Shown in pieces: positions 34,774-44,682 of a DNA stretch of 64,000 nt (the first letter of the stretch is position 1; each line of letters starts with the position of its first letter). Source of the DNA: Acinetobacter lanii. GTDB taxonomy: Bacteria; Pseudomonadota; Gammaproteobacteria; Pseudomonadales; Moraxellaceae. Position numbers and translations under genes: made by a program. A model generated the notes under the pieces. That model was not told the origin of the DNA and did not search any database. It worked only from the letters and a program-made list of their open reading frames with translations. The DNA is taken from NCBI RefSeq assembly GCF_011578285.1, contig NZ_CP049916.1:1054001-1118000 (forward strand). Reading direction: 5' to 3'.

Positions 34774-35706
34774 ATGTTAGATCAACTTCGATCGATGGGT
34801 GTTTTTGCATGTGTGGTTGAGAAAAGTTCGTTTAGTGGTGCCGCACGCGATTTAGGCATTACCACGAGTGCTGTCAGCCAGCAAATCCGTTCATTAGAAC
34901 AAGAAATGGAAGTGACACTCTTACACCGTTCTACAAGAAGACTAAGTTTAACGGAAGCGGGGCAAGCTTTTTTTCATAGCTGTCAAGAAATGCTCGCAGC
35001 AGCAGAACGCGGTAAAATCCGTATTAATGAATTAAGAGATGACTTGGTTGGCGATTTACGAATCGCCACTACACCAGAGTTGGGGGCAACGCATCTGGTA
35101 CCTGCTTTATCGCATTGGATTTCGGCACATCGCGGTCTTACGGTGCATTTTGAAGCAGAAAATCAATTTATTGACCTGATTCAAGAGCGTATCGATATTG
35201 CGATTCGGATGTGCTCAAAAGTGGAAGAGTCCAATAATTTAAGCTATATACCGCTGGCACGTGTGGATCAAGTTTTGGTGGCATCGCCAAGTTATTTGAA
35301 TCAAAATTCCCCAATCTCACGTCCCGAAGATTTGTTGAGTCATGATTTGATTCCGATCAATATCATGAAAAACCCGCAAAGTTTCACGTTTGAACATAGT
35401 GGTACTGGCGAAGCGGTCAATTTAGAGATGAAGCATCGTTTGCAGACCAACAATGTCATTGTAGCGAAATCTCTATGCCAAAATGGTCATGGTATTGCGC
35501 GTATTCTTTATCTTGATGTGCAAAAAGAATTGATGAATGGCACATTGGTTGAAGTTTTACCTGAATGGAAATTGCCAACATTTACCTTGAATGCAATGAC
35601 CTTAAAACGTGAACAGCAACCGATGAAAATTCACCGTTGTTTAGATGCACTGAAACAGTATTTTGTACAATTGCCGGGTGGACGTATTTTCCAAGAAGCG
35701 TCTTAA
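34774..35706 (+). CDS. LysR-family transcriptional regulator
   Basis: A 310-residue regulator with an N-terminal winged helix-turn-helix (about 1-60, FSGAARDLGITTSAVSQQIR) and a C-terminal ligand-binding domain (about 90-295, VGDLRIATTPELGATHLV onward). It belongs to the CrgA/DsdC-like group with the AAERGKIRINELRDDLVGDL linker. The ATG at 34774 follows GAGGG; an in-frame ATG 12 codons upstream is less likely. No divergent target gene is adjacent, so its regulon cannot be guessed. It ends at a clear terminator (35729-35756). Confidence 0.9.
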   Translation: MLDQLRSMGVFACVVEKSSFSGAARDLGITTSAVSQQIRSLEQEMEVTLLHRSTRRLSLTEAGQAFFHSCQEMLAAAERGKIRINELRDDLVGDLRIATTPELGATHLVPALSHWISAHRGLTVHFEAENQFIDLIQERIDIAIRMCSKVEESNNLSYIPLARVDQVLVASPSYLNQNSPISRPEDLLSHDLIPINIMKNPQSFTFEHSGTGEAVNLEMKHRLQTNNVIVAKSLCQNGHGIARILYLDVQKELMNGTLVEVLPEWKLPTFTLNAMTLKREQQPMKIHRCLDALKQYFVQLPGGRIFQEAS

Positions 35707-35728
35707 AAATAGTGTTTACTTAGCCCAT

Positions 35729-35756
35729 AAAAAAGCCGCTTGATGCGGCTTTTTTA
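35729..35756. terminator. Terminator between the LysR gene and argD
   Basis: AAAAGCCGC and GCGGCTTTTTT arms enclose TTGAT. It serves both convergent genes. Confidence 0.85.
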
Positions 35757-35803
35757 TGCTTGATCGAGTGATAAAAACTATAGCCAGATCAAAGATAAAT
35801 GAT

Positions 35804-37015
35804 TTATTTTAAAAAGTTTTGAATCGCAGGCACCAAACGAGCGAGTAAATCATCAGCTTGCTCATGTGTCATATTCAATGTGGGTAATAAACGCACCACA
35901 TTGCCCGCTGTGACATTGATAATCAATTTGTGTTCATCACGCGCAATATTCACTAATTCTGCACATGGTTTTGGCAACTCAATCCCGATCATCATCCCAA
36001 ATCCACGCACAATCACGTTTTGATCAGCCAATTGCGCACGGAATTGATCGACTAAATACGTGCCAATCTCTGCGGCATTTGCCACGATGTTTTCTTTTTG
36101 CATCAAATCGATAATCGTATACACAATACGTGAACCGAGCGCTGTACCGCTATAGGTTGAACCATGGTTGCCCGCAGTCAATATGCCCACACCTTTACCT
36201 TGAGTCATCACAGCACCAATCGGGAAGCCATTGCCTAGACCTTTAGCTGTGGTCATCACATCAGGCACAATGTTGGTGTGTTGATAGGCAAAATATTGGC
36301 CGGTACGACCGTTACCGGTTTGAACTTCATCCAGCATCATTAACCAGTTGTGTTGATTACAGATACGACGAATGTCTTCTAAGTAGCTGAAACCTTGAGG
36401 CGCAGTGTTGACACCACCTTCACCTTGAATCGGCTCAACCAAAATCGCCACGATGTCAGGATGGTTGATGGCTGCTTCTTCAATCGCTTCCACATCACCA
36501 AAAGGCACACGAATAAAGCCTTCAACCAAGGGACCAAAACCTTCCTGAACCTTTTTATTGCCTGTTGCAGACAAGGTCGCCATGGTACGACCATGGAAAG
36601 AGTGGTCAGCAACAATGATTTTAGGAAGCGCAATGCCTTGCATTTGACCGTATTTACGCGCGATTTTGATCGCACCTTCATTCGATTCTGCACCACTATT
36701 TGAGAAGAAAATTTCTTCCATGCCTGACACTTCTGCTAACTTTTGTGCAGCAGCGGTTTGCCAAGGCACTTCATAGATATTGCTGGTGTGAATTAAGGTT
36801 GCCGCTTGTTCTGCAATAGCCTCAGCCAATACAGGATGGGCATGACCTAAACCACAGACTGCGATACCGGTGAGTGCATCTAAATATTCTGTGCCATCTT
36901 CAGTATACAAATAAGAGCCACGTCCTCGGACAAAGCTGATCGGTTGACGGCTGAACACAGGCATCAAGTGTGAAGGTTGATCAGGTTGCACCGGAGCGAG
37001 GGTAATGTTGTTCAT
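35804..37015 (-). CDS. argD: Acetylornithine/succinyldiaminopimelate aminotransferase
   Basis: A 403-residue class III PLP aminotransferase. It makes N-acetylornithine in arginine synthesis, and in many bacteria also acts in lysine synthesis or arginine catabolism. PLP lysine is Lys258 in TTAKGLGNGFPIGAV; the substrate-binding MLDEVQTGNGRTG and the FFSNSGAESNEGAIKIAR motif are typical. The N-terminus (PVFSRQPISFVRGRGSYLYT) is the standard one. An astC-type role cannot be excluded from sequence alone; no other arg or ast gene adjoins it. Confidence 0.93.
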   Translation of the reverse strand: MNNITLAPVQPDQPSHLMPVFSRQPISFVRGRGSYLYTEDGTEYLDALTGIAVCGLGHAHPVLAEAIAEQAATLIHTSNIYEVPWQTAAAQKLAEVSGMEEIFFSNSGAESNEGAIKIARKYGQMQGIALPKIIVADHSFHGRTMATLSATGNKKVQEGFGPLVEGFIRVPFGDVEAIEEAAINHPDIVAILVEPIQGEGGVNTAPQGFSYLEDIRRICNQHNWLMMLDEVQTGNGRTGQYFAYQHTNIVPDVMTTAKGLGNGFPIGAVMTQGKGVGILTAGNHGSTYSGTALGSRIVYTIIDLMQKENIVANAAEIGTYLVDQFRAQLADQNVIVRGFGMMIGIELPKPCAELVNIARDEHKLIINVTAGNVVRLLPTLNMTHEQADDLLARLVPAIQNFLK

Positions 37016-37176
37016 AACAAACTCTTATCTGTAAAGGTGAAAATAAAAGTTTATCTAATCAAAAACTAGAGCGGATTAAAAGTCTTAATACAAATTAAAT
37101 TGGAAATATTCCGCAAGAAGTATTCTTTAATGCGGATTTAGGTATAATGCAGGCAGATGAGTTGAGGATTTAATCA

Positions 37177-37518
37177 ATGACTGAACAAGCGCGTGATACA
37201 GAAGCGTTAATTCGCGATCAAATAGCTAAGCATGCTGTGCTTCTTTACATGAAAGGCACACCACAATTTCCACAATGTGGATTCTCTGCTCGTGCAGTAG
37301 AAGCATTGAGTCAAATTGGTCGTCCATTTGCTTATGTAAATATTTTGGAAAATCAAGATATTCGTGCAACTTTGCCACAAATTGCAAATTGGCCTACATT
37401 CCCACAATTGTGGATCAATGGCGAATTAATCGGTGGTAGTGACATTATGCTAGAAATGTTCCAAACAGGTGAGTTAAAAACACTTGTTGAACAATATAGC
37501 GCAGCTCCTGAAGCCTAA
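37177..37518 (+). CDS. grxD: Monothiol glutaredoxin, Grx4 type
   Basis: A 113-residue CGFS glutaredoxin that binds a [2Fe-2S] cluster with glutathione and helps deliver iron-sulfur clusters. The active-site motif PQCGFSARAVEAL has its single Cys at residue 34; the WPTFPQLWINGELIGGSDI segment holds the cis-Pro and glutathione-binding residues. Length and sequence match E. coli GrxD. It is monocistronic with a terminator at 37535-37562. Confidence 0.95.
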   Translation: MTEQARDTEALIRDQIAKHAVLLYMKGTPQFPQCGFSARAVEALSQIGRPFAYVNILENQDIRATLPQIANWPTFPQLWINGELIGGSDIMLEMFQTGELKTLVEQYSAAPEA

Positions 37519-37534
37519 TTCATCAGCTGAACAT

Positions 37535-37562
37535 TAAAAAAGCGCCTTGAGGGCGCTTTTTT
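37535..37562 (+). terminator. Terminator after grxD
   Basis: AAAAAAGCGCC and GGGCGCTTTTTT arms around TTGA. Confidence 0.85.
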
Positions 37563-37609
37563 AATCTCTGCGGTTTATGTTCAAACCACAGATTGGAGGT
37601 ATTGATCAA

Positions 37610-40267
37610 CTATGAGTTTTCAGCTACATCTGAACGCAAACTTTTTTCATCAGAGGTCGATTGTGCTTCCGCTTCTAAAGCTTCAGCCACTTTCTTGGCT
37701 TTTTTCTCCGCCTTTTTGGCTTTTTGTTTTTTGTTCTTTTTTTTCTTTTTCTTTGGCTCTTCTTCAAGCTCAGCACCATCTTCAATGGCTTGCCAATAAT
37801 CCAACTGATCCATCACTGCAGCAAAAATTGAATTTTTACTATAGCGACCTTTCTTGTCCATTTGACCCACAGGACGTGCCATCAAGATTTCCAACGCTTG
37901 TGCAATGTTGGTAATGGCATGGATATGGAATTGACCTGCAGCGACGGCATCAATCACATCTTGACGCAGCATTAAGTGATCCATGTTTTGACGGGGAATG
38001 ATCACCCCTTGTTTGCCGGTTAAGCCTTGCAGCTTACAAGCATCATAGAAGCCTTCAATTTTCGCATTGACCCCACCAATCGGTTGCACCTGACCCAATT
38101 GGTTCATCGAACCTGTAATTGCCCAAGATTGATCGATCGGCAATTGGCTAATCGCAGAAATCAGTGCTGACAGTTCAGCCACAGTGGCAGAGTCGCCATC
38201 GACCTGACCATAACTTTGTTCAAAGGCGAGAGCAGCCGAGAAATGCAGAATCTGTTCACGTCCAAAATGTGCTTTTAAGAAGCTCGACATCAGCAACACA
38301 CCTTTGGCATGCAGTGAGCCCCCGAGTTCTACACTGCGTTCGATATCTAAAATATCGCCGCCACCTTGATAGACAGAAGCCGTTAAACGAGAAGGTAAAC
38401 CAAATTCGACATCCGCATAATGAATCACAGATAAGGCATTGATTTGCCCCAAACGATGACCGCGCGTTTCAATCAATTGTGTACCACGCGAAAGATCTTG
38501 CCAATACAATTCACGCAAATAGCCTAAACGATACTGACGATGTTTGAGTGCGGTATTGATATGCTCTGCGGTGACCATTTTGTCGCCGGCTTTAAAAGCA
38601 TGATGATGCGATTCACGAATCAAATCCCCTAAAGTCGAGGCATGTAGGGACAATGAGCTTTGATCTTCGGCTTGACGGCTCGAGTCTGTAAGCAGTGCAG
38701 CCAATGCTGAACGATCAAACGGTAAAAGCTTGTCCGCTTGCACATAGTCTGCAATCAAATGCATGTAGGCTTGTTCGTTTTCGTCATTACGTTGCAATGT
38801 ATCGGTAAAGTCAGCACGAATTTTAAAGACACTGCCAAGCTCGGGTTCAACTTCTAAAATTTCATAGTAAATTTCAGGTTCAGCCAACAGCACCACTTTT
38901 AAATCCAGTGGAATTGACTCAGGCTCAATCGAAATACTGCCAGTTAAGGTCAGCATATGTTCAAGTGAAGACAGCTTCAATTGACCTGATTTTAAGGCAC
39001 GTTTTAGACCCTGCCATGCATAAGGCTGTTCAAGCAATTGTTCAGCTTCAAGCATCAGAAAACCGCCATTGGCTTTGTGTAATGCACCGGGACGAATTAG
39101 GGTAAAGTCTGTGCTAATGGTACCAGTTTGAGTCAGTTGTTCGACATGACCCAATAAATTGTAATGGGTTGGAAAATCTTCAAAAATTACCGGTGCGCCG
39201 CTATTGGCTTTATTGCTGATCACCACATTGGCTTGGTAACGGGCAGGGACACGATTGAATTGCGCAGGGGTGAAGTCAATTTCCTCTTGCTCCAACACCG
39301 CTTCCACATTTTCAATGATGTCTTGAGCATAGTATTTTAAATATTGAGCTAATCCTTCCACATCCGGGAATTTGCTTTTGATCTGTTCCATACGAGGAAT
39401 AATCACTTGTTTGGCAATTTCACGGTTCAGCTCAGACACCAAATCACGTGCTTCATCTTCTAAGTCGCCAATTTGTAGACCTAAGCGCTCCAATTTTTTA
39501 TCCATATAGCGGATATTTGAGGCAATTTCAGAGCGTTCTTTACTGCTTAAGGCATTGATGTCTTCTTGTGACATTTCCTGTAACTTGTCATTTTTATAAT
39601 GCACAGGAATAAAGCAATGTTCATCATCTCGATTAATCAGTTTTAAATCGAGATCTTCACCTTCTTTGGTCAGTTCAACCAAGGCTTGTTGTTGCTCATT
39701 GCCAGTGACCAATCGAATTTTTTCAATACGATTGTGATAGGTTTCAGCACTAAAACGACGTTCCAACTGTTTAAAGTTGGTCTGCCAAGTTTGGTGCAAC
39801 ATATTTTGGAATTTCACGCCTTGTCCGGCAGGGAATTTCAGTGCAATCGGGCTACGCGCATGTTTAAAGTTATTTACATAGACCCAATCGGCAGGGGTTG
39901 GCATATCCTTGGCATGTTGTTCGAGTAAACGTTTGATCATGGTACGTTTACCGAGTCCTGCTGTACCGACAGCAAAGATGTTATAGCCTGAATAAGGCAA
40001 AGCAATGCCGGCCTCGACAGAAGCCTTGGCGCGATCCTGACCTAAAAAGTTATTCAGCGGTTTAATTCTTCTGGTTGATGCTGGAATATTTTCAGTATTG
40101 GGAATATGGGTCAGTTGTTCTGGTTTTAATGCAGTGTGCGTCAATGTACTTTGAATTTCCGTTTGTTCAAATACTGAAGGAAAAGGATTTACAATTTTTT
40201 CTAAGTTTGTGGATGTTGTGGTATGGGCTACAGCAGTTGAGTTAATTTGATCGTGTCTTTGGGTCAC
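37610..40267 (-). CDS. Lon-like ATP-dependent protease (LonB/YcbZ type) with Lys-rich C-terminus
   Basis: An 885-residue AAA+ protease-like protein. Walker A (GTAGLGKRT) lies at residues 101-109. A long helical middle part (about 200-330) and the Lon-type AAA lid precede the C-terminal protease domain, whose Ser693 (VDGDSATVAEL) and Lys736 (GVNAKIEGFYD) are spaced 43 residues apart, as in Lon. The first ~70 residues are low in similarity to any domain. The tail, about 835-870, is a Lys-rich stretch (EEPKKKKKKNKKQKAKKAEK) that should be disordered. The only reasonable start is the GTG at 40265-40267; no ATG occurs before the ATPase core. It is larger than E. coli YcbZ (586). Confidence 0.85.
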   Translation of the reverse strand: MTQRHDQINSTAVAHTTTSTNLEKIVNPFPSVFEQTEIQSTLTHTALKPEQLTHIPNTENIPASTRRIKPLNNFLGQDRAKASVEAGIALPYSGYNIFAVGTAGLGKRTMIKRLLEQHAKDMPTPADWVYVNNFKHARSPIALKFPAGQGVKFQNMLHQTWQTNFKQLERRFSAETYHNRIEKIRLVTGNEQQQALVELTKEGEDLDLKLINRDDEHCFIPVHYKNDKLQEMSQEDINALSSKERSEIASNIRYMDKKLERLGLQIGDLEDEARDLVSELNREIAKQVIIPRMEQIKSKFPDVEGLAQYLKYYAQDIIENVEAVLEQEEIDFTPAQFNRVPARYQANVVISNKANSGAPVIFEDFPTHYNLLGHVEQLTQTGTISTDFTLIRPGALHKANGGFLMLEAEQLLEQPYAWQGLKRALKSGQLKLSSLEHMLTLTGSISIEPESIPLDLKVVLLAEPEIYYEILEVEPELGSVFKIRADFTDTLQRNDENEQAYMHLIADYVQADKLLPFDRSALAALLTDSSRQAEDQSSLSLHASTLGDLIRESHHHAFKAGDKMVTAEHINTALKHRQYRLGYLRELYWQDLSRGTQLIETRGHRLGQINALSVIHYADVEFGLPSRLTASVYQGGGDILDIERSVELGGSLHAKGVLLMSSFLKAHFGREQILHFSAALAFEQSYGQVDGDSATVAELSALISAISQLPIDQSWAITGSMNQLGQVQPIGGVNAKIEGFYDACKLQGLTGKQGVIIPRQNMDHLMLRQDVIDAVAAGQFHIHAITNIAQALEILMARPVGQMDKKGRYSKNSIFAAVMDQLDYWQAIEDGAELEEEPKKKKKKNKKQKAKKAEKKAKKVAEALEAEAQSTSDEKSLRSDVAENS
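37725..37760. repeat. A/T homopolymer-rich tract within the Lon-like gene
   Basis: Runs of T with few interruptions encode the poly-lysine stretch of the C-terminal tail. Such tracts tend to slip and are a site to watch for frame changes between strains. Confidence 0.6.
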
Positions 40268-40453
40268 AGGTGAAAATCCAAAACTATAAAGTACGGTGGA
40301 AAACTTAAAGGTATACAGGTTTAAGGGAAAAGATCAAGTTGAGATGCAGTAAATAAATGCAAAAACAGCACAATGGTTGCATAAAAAATATTGAAACCCT
40401 GAGTATTAAAGGGTTGAATAGCATTAATTAATTTTGCTGAAAATAATAACGCA

Positions 40454-42640
40454 ATGACATCACAAACTTCCGGATGGAAATCGGCTTTTTTAGCTTTTCT
40501 CGATCGTCGCGCATTGATCATGTTGTTTTTGGGCTTCTCGGCAGGTATTCCAATTCTGTTGATTTTTTCGAGCCTATCGCTATGGCTTGGAGAGGCAGGG
40601 ATCGACAAAAGTGCGGTGACGTTTTTTAGTTGGGCAGCACTGGGCTATTCCTTTAAATTTGTCTGGGCACCCTTGATTGATGAGCTTCCGGTACCGTTTT
40701 TAACCAAAACCTTGGGGCGCCGTCGGGCATGGTTGCTGATCGCACAAATTTTGATTGTTTGTGCTATTTGTATCATGGCGTTTTCAGATCCTGCCTTAGG
40801 TCAGCATTATCTGTATCAAATGGCCGTGGGGGCGGTACTACTGGGGTTCTCAGCAGCGACCCAAGACATTGTGATTGATGCTTATCGAATTGAGTTGGCT
40901 GAAACCCAAATGCAAACGGTACTGGCTTCAACTTACAATGCAGGTTATCGCATTGGGATGATCATTGCAGGTGCAGGCGCACTGTTTCTAGCAGCCAAAC
41001 TCGGTACAGCCAAAGGCAATTATATTTATAGTGCGTGGAAATACACCTACTTGGCGATGGCAAGTGTGATGTTGGTGGGGATTATTACAACTTTATCGAT
41101 TCGTGAACCTCAAGTTGATCGTAAATATAAAGCCTATAAACGCACAGATTACTATCGTCTAGTGATGGTATTTTTTGTCGCTGTCGCGAGTTTTGTGTTG
41201 AGTTATATTTTTTTAGGTCAACTGATCGAATCGATCAAAACTCAATTTGAAATTAAAGATGCATTGGCCTTGTTTGGTTTAGAGGCAAGCCGCTTTATTG
41301 GCTCTGGGGCAATCGCATTTATCATCGGTTCGCTGTTGGTTAAAGGCGGTGCGGTCAATAAAGACATGGCCTATGAAACCTGGGTCAATCCTATTGCTGA
41401 TTTCTTTAAGCGCTATGGGGTGAAGTTGGCGTTGGTTCTGCTGTTATTGATTGGTTTTTATCGTATCTCGGACATTATTGCCGGTGTGATTTCCAATGTG
41501 TTCTATCAAGATTTAAATTTCAGTAAAGAGCAAATTGCAGAAGCCGTCAAAATCTACGGGGTAATTTTTAGCTTGCTGGGTGGTTTCTTGGGCGGCTTGT
41601 TGGCACAGCGCATGAACATCATGAAACTGATGTTTGTTGGTGCGATTCTAGCCAGTTCAACCAATCTGATTTTTATTGGTCTAGTCAAATCAGGTCAACA
41701 GCTTTCTGATGTGACCGTGCAGGTCGGTGATCAGCGCTATCAGGCACAGTCCGATGAAGTGGGCTACGTTCAGGTTTCAGTGCCGAGCCAAGTCTTGGCA
41801 CAAACCGACCATGTGACATTTTCAACCCAGTATTTAAATGATGCTCAAGGGGTTGCACAGACGCAGCTGCCGATTTTGAAACAATCAGATCAATTGCAAG
41901 TGCAACTGTTTCCAATTTCGCATGACAATGTATTGACTGAACAAGAACTGAAACAAAGCTTAGTTGTGAAAGGTCAAGTGGCCGGTTTAGATTTCGACAA
42001 CATCAATAAAGACAGCAGCATTGCCTTGGTATTAAATGGCAAAGATTATCCTGCAAAAATTGACACACAAGGCGTATTTACAGCAGCCATTGATGGTAAA
42101 GCCTTAAATACTGCAACGGATAAACGCATTACGGTTAAATTCCTAGATACAAGTTTAAAGGCAGTTCCTGAAGTTCAACTCACGTATCAAGTGGCTGCTC
42201 AAGTGAAAAATCAAGTTCAAAACACCGCCGAAAACTTAGTGATTGATGTAGATCCAGTTGCCGTAATTGATCCAAGCTCTGATCAGAATATTGAACTGAA
42301 AGCCAAAGTGGTGAAACCGTATAGCTCAAATTGGCTGTATTTTGCGATTATTGTCGATAACTTAGCATCAGGCTTGGCTGGGGCTGCATTTATTGCTTTC
42401 TTATCCAGTCTGACCAGTGTGTCTTTCACTGCGGTGCAATATGCGATTTTTAGCTCACTTATGACCCTAACCCCCAAGATTTTAGGGGGCTATTCAGGTA
42501 CTATAGTTTCCAATATTGGCTATCCAAAATTCTTTTTGATGACCACGTTAATTGGGATTCCCATTTTAATACTGGTGGTTTGGGTGGCAAAACTGTTAGG
42601 CGATCATCAACGCAAAACATCTATGCATGAGGAAATATAA
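40454..42640 (+). CDS. ampG: AmpG-family muropeptide permease with a large inserted domain
   Basis: A 728-residue inner-membrane transporter of the major facilitator superfamily. N-terminal motifs ([38 protein letters not shown], [18 protein letters not shown]) and the last helices fit AmpG, which imports 1,6-anhydromuropeptides for cell-wall recycling and thereby controls AmpC induction in some bacteria. AmpG of E. coli has 491 residues; here about 200 residues (about 415-615) are inserted between the last membrane helices. The insert ([40 protein letters not shown]) looks like two or three beta-sandwich (Ig-like) units, so it would lie in the periplasm. Start ATG at 40454 after a short leader; gloA follows immediately. 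Confidence 0.85.
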   Translation: MTSQTSGWKSAFLAFLDRRALIMLFLGFSAGIPILLIFSSLSLWLGEAGIDKSAVTFFSWAALGYSFKFVWAPLIDELPVPFLTKTLGRRRAWLLIAQILIVCAICIMAFSDPALGQHYLYQMAVGAVLLGFSAATQDIVIDAYRIELAETQMQTVLASTYNAGYRIGMIIAGAGALFLAAKLGTAKGNYIYSAWKYTYLAMASVMLVGIITTLSIREPQVDRKYKAYKRTDYYRLVMVFFVAVASFVLSYIFLGQLIESIKTQFEIKDALALFGLEASRFIGSGAIAFIIGSLLVKGGAVNKDMAYETWVNPIADFFKRYGVKLALVLLLLIGFYRISDIIAGVISNVFYQDLNFSKEQIAEAVKIYGVIFSLLGGFLGGLLAQRMNIMKLMFVGAILASSTNLIFIGLVKSGQQLSDVTVQVGDQRYQAQSDEVGYVQVSVPSQVLAQTDHVTFSTQYLNDAQGVAQTQLPILKQSDQLQVQLFPISHDNVLTEQELKQSLVVKGQVAGLDFDNINKDSSIALVLNGKDYPAKIDTQGVFTAAIDGKALNTATDKRITVKFLDTSLKAVPEVQLTYQVAAQVKNQVQNTAENLVIDVDPVAVIDPSSDQNIELKAKVVKPYSSNWLYFAIIVDNLASGLAGAAFIAFLSSLTSVSFTAVQYAIFSSLMTLTPKILGGYSGTIVSNIGYPKFFLMTTLIGIPILILVVWVAKLLGDHQRKTSMHEEI

Positions 42641-42641
42641 T

Positions 42642-43043
42642 ATGCGAATGCTCCATACCATGTTACGTGTAGGCAATTTAGAACGTTCTTTGGCGTTCTA
42701 CACTGAGGTACTCGGTATGACTTTGCTTCGTAAGCGTGATTATGAAGAAGGTCGTTTTACTTTAGCGTTCGTTGGCTATGGCGATGAAGAAAACAATACC
42801 GTGCTTGAGTTGACTCATAACTGGGACACAGACAGCTACGAACTCGGCAATGCTTATGGTCATATCGCGATTGCTGTGGACGATGCTTATAAAGCCTGTG
42901 AAGAAATCAAAGCACGTGGTGGCAATGTGGTGCGTGAAGCAGGGCCAATGAAAGGTGGCGTGACCGTGATAGCGTTTGTTGAAGACCCAGACGGTTATAA
43001 AATCGAATTGATTCAACAAGACAAATTTGCACGTGATAACTAA
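42642..43043 (+). CDS. gloA: Lactoylglutathione lyase (glyoxalase I)
   Basis: A 133-residue metalloenzyme that converts the methylglyoxal-glutathione adduct to S-lactoylglutathione. It starts [19 protein letters not shown] and closely follows E. coli GloA. The metal ligands are visible: His5 (LLHTM-like position), Glu56 in VLELTHNW, His74 in GHIAIAV, and Glu122 in YKIELIQ. The chosen ATG at 42642 fits the usual N-terminus; an ATG five codons earlier is a poor alternative. It begins 2 bases after ampG, so the two may be cotranscribed. A terminator follows at 43111-43146. Confidence 0.95.
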   Translation: MRMLHTMLRVGNLERSLAFYTEVLGMTLLRKRDYEEGRFTLAFVGYGDEENNTVLELTHNWDTDSYELGNAYGHIAIAVDDAYKACEEIKARGGNVVREAGPMKGGVTVIAFVEDPDGYKIELIQQDKFARDN

Positions 43044-43110
43044 GTACTTGAGAACGCATAAAATGATGAAGGATTTTCACTTCATCGCTTAAATAGTCTC
43101 ATCTTCGATA

Positions 43111-43146
43111 ATGCCCGGAATCTGTTAAGATGACCGGGCATTTTTG
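43111..43146 (+). terminator. Terminator after gloA
   Basis: ATGCCCGG and CCGGGCAT arms around a 15-base loop, followed by TTTTT. Confidence 0.8.
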
Positions 43147-43177
43147 TATGAAAAATAAAATAGAGGGAATTGGGTGT

Positions 43178-44158
43178 ATGCTGAAATTATTAGCCATTGA
43201 TCGCTTTACGCTGTTGTTATTTTTGATGGTGATTTTAGCCAGTTTTTTCCCTGTATCTGGGCAGGGCGCGCAGGCTTTTAGTGTGTTAACCACAGTCGCG
43301 ATTGCTATTTTATTTTTTTTACATGGTGCAAAGTTATCACGCCAAGCAGTGGTTGAAGGCATCATGCATTGGAAATTACACAGCTTGGTGTTTGTGTTTA
43401 CCTTTGCCTTATTTCCGCTCTTAGGTTGGTTGGCAAAACCGATCTTGGTGCCATTACTTGGACAAGAGCTGTATTGGGGCTTTTTGTTTATGTGTTTCTT
43501 GCCCTCGACAGTGCAATCTTCGATTGCATTCACGTCTGTAGCAAGAGGCAATGTGGCGGCTGCGGTCTGCAGTGCATCATTTTCCAATATTATCGGGATG
43601 TTTATCACCCCAGTATTGGTGGCATTTTGTATTTTGGGGCAAAGTCAGCATGGCTTCGATCCAACCCAGTCGATTATTCAAATCACCTTATTATTGCTGG
43701 TGCCTTTTATTTTGGGACAATTGCTTCGTCCTTACGTTTTCCCCTTGATGAAAAAAATGCCCAAAGTGGTCAAAGTCTTTGATCAAGGCTCCATTTTGAT
43801 GGTGGTATATGGGGCATTCAGTAGTGCGGTGGTGGCAGGCTTATGGACTCAAGTGAGTTGGACGACATTGTTATTGTTAATTCTGGCTTGTTCAGTTTTA
43901 TTGACCGTGGTGATGCTATTGGCACTGTATATTCCCCGTGCAATGGGCTTTAATCCCGCAGATCAGAGAACCATTTTCTTCTGTGCATCTAAAAAGACCC
44001 TAGCCAGTGGGGTACCGATGGCACAAATTTTATTTATTGGTCAGCCTTTGGGAATGATTGTTTTACCAATCATGATTTTTCATCAGATCCAATTGATGGT
44101 CTGTGGCATCATTGCCAATTACTGGTCGAAAAAGGCTGAGCCTCAGCTTCAGGAATAA
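43178..44158 (+). CDS. SBF-family (bile acid:sodium symporter-like) transporter, YfeH type
   Basis: A 326-residue inner-membrane protein with nine or ten predicted helices. It belongs to the sodium-coupled bile acid symporter (SBF-like) family, with signatures AILFFLHGAKLSRQAVVEG, CFLPSTVQSSIAFTSVARGN and FFCASKKTLASGVPMAQIL. The conserved polar residues in the helix crossings (S-S, N, Q) look intact. The real substrate in this clade is unknown. I chose the ATG at 43178 because AGAGGGA lies 8 bases before it; the in-frame start at 43130 sits inside the gloA terminator. Confidence 0.85.
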   Translation: MLKLLAIDRFTLLLFLMVILASFFPVSGQGAQAFSVLTTVAIAILFFLHGAKLSRQAVVEGIMHWKLHSLVFVFTFALFPLLGWLAKPILVPLLGQELYWGFLFMCFLPSTVQSSIAFTSVARGNVAAAVCSASFSNIIGMFITPVLVAFCILGQSQHGFDPTQSIIQITLLLLVPFILGQLLRPYVFPLMKKMPKVVKVFDQGSILMVVYGAFSSAVVAGLWTQVSWTTLLLLILACSVLLTVVMLLALYIPRAMGFNPADQRTIFFCASKKTLASGVPMAQILFIGQPLGMIVLPIMIFHQIQLMVCGIIANYWSKKAEPQLQE

Positions 44159-44159
44159 T

Positions 44160-44188
44160 TGGATATCTGCATCAAATTGACGTATAAT
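44160..44188 (+). promoter_or_regulatory. Candidate sigma-70 promoter of rpmE
   Basis: TGGATA (44160-44165) and TATAAT (44183-44188) are separated by 17 bases. The -10 is a perfect match. It yields a leader of about 160 bases before the rpmE start. Confidence 0.65.
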
Positions 44189-44190
44189 AC

Positions 44191-44286
44191 GCCCACTTGT
44201 TGTGCTTAGCTCTGACGGTATCCGTCTCGGTGGGCCAAAAGAATGGTCTGTTGTGGTGTTGATCTGCCATTGAATTCAGTTCAATG
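44191..44286 (+). promoter_or_regulatory. Structured 5' leader of rpmE
   Basis: The leader folds into two helices: GCCCAC (44191-44196) with GTGGGC (44230-44235), enclosing GACGG/CCGTC (44214-44218 and 44222-44226); and CATTGAA (44268-44274) with TTCAATG (44280-44286). Structured leaders that let L31 repress its own synthesis are known in several bacterial groups. That this leader does so is inferred. Confidence 0.45.
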
Positions 44287-44356
44287 TGCTTCCTCGTTTG
44301 AGAGTGATCAATTGCGATGACAGCAAAACCTTCTTAATTTTTATGGAGCATCGACC

Positions 44357-44581
44357 ATGCGCGCCGATATTCACCCAAAATATGAAACACTCGTTGCTAC
44401 TTGTTCTTGCGGTAACGTAATCGAAACTCGTTCAGCTCTTGGTAAAGAAACAATCTACCTTGACGTATGTTCAGCTTGCCACCCATTCTACACTGGTAAA
44501 CAAAAGAATGTGGACACTGGCGGTCGTATCGACAAGTTCAAACAACGTTTTGCTGGTATGTCACGTTCTATCAAACGTTAA
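44357..44581 (+). CDS. rpmE: 50S ribosomal protein L31 (zinc-binding type)
   Basis: A 74-residue ribosomal protein with the C+ zinc-binding form: Cys pairs in CSCGNV and CSACHPFY. It starts [24 protein letters not shown] lies about 9 bases before the ATG. Zn-free paralogues usually replace it under zinc limitation; none is in this window. It is preceded by a promoter and a structured leader and followed by a terminator (44594-44622). Confidence 0.96.
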   Translation: MRADIHPKYETLVATCSCGNVIETRSALGKETIYLDVCSACHPFYTGKQKNVDTGGRIDKFKQRFAGMSRSIKR

Positions 44582-44593
44582 TACTGCAAGACC

Positions 44594-44622
44594 AAAAAAA
44601 CAGGCTTTATGCCTGTTTTTTT
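44594..44622 (+). terminator. Terminator after rpmE
   Basis: AAAAAAACAGGC and GCCTGTTTTTTT arms around a 5-base loop. Confidence 0.85.
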
Positions 44623-44682
44623 ATGCCTGAAATTTCTTAGATCAAGATGAGTGCCCTATTGATGATCATCTTGTACAAGACC

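Noticed and set aside
40321..40608. A 95-codon minus-strand frame at the ampG start
   Set aside because: It lies across the ampG promoter and first codons, and the ampG frame is clearly the conserved one.
43099..43608. A 169-codon frame opposite the SBF transporter
   Set aside because: It covers the transporter and its terminator, has unlikely composition and no homology. The transporter strand has full family motifs.
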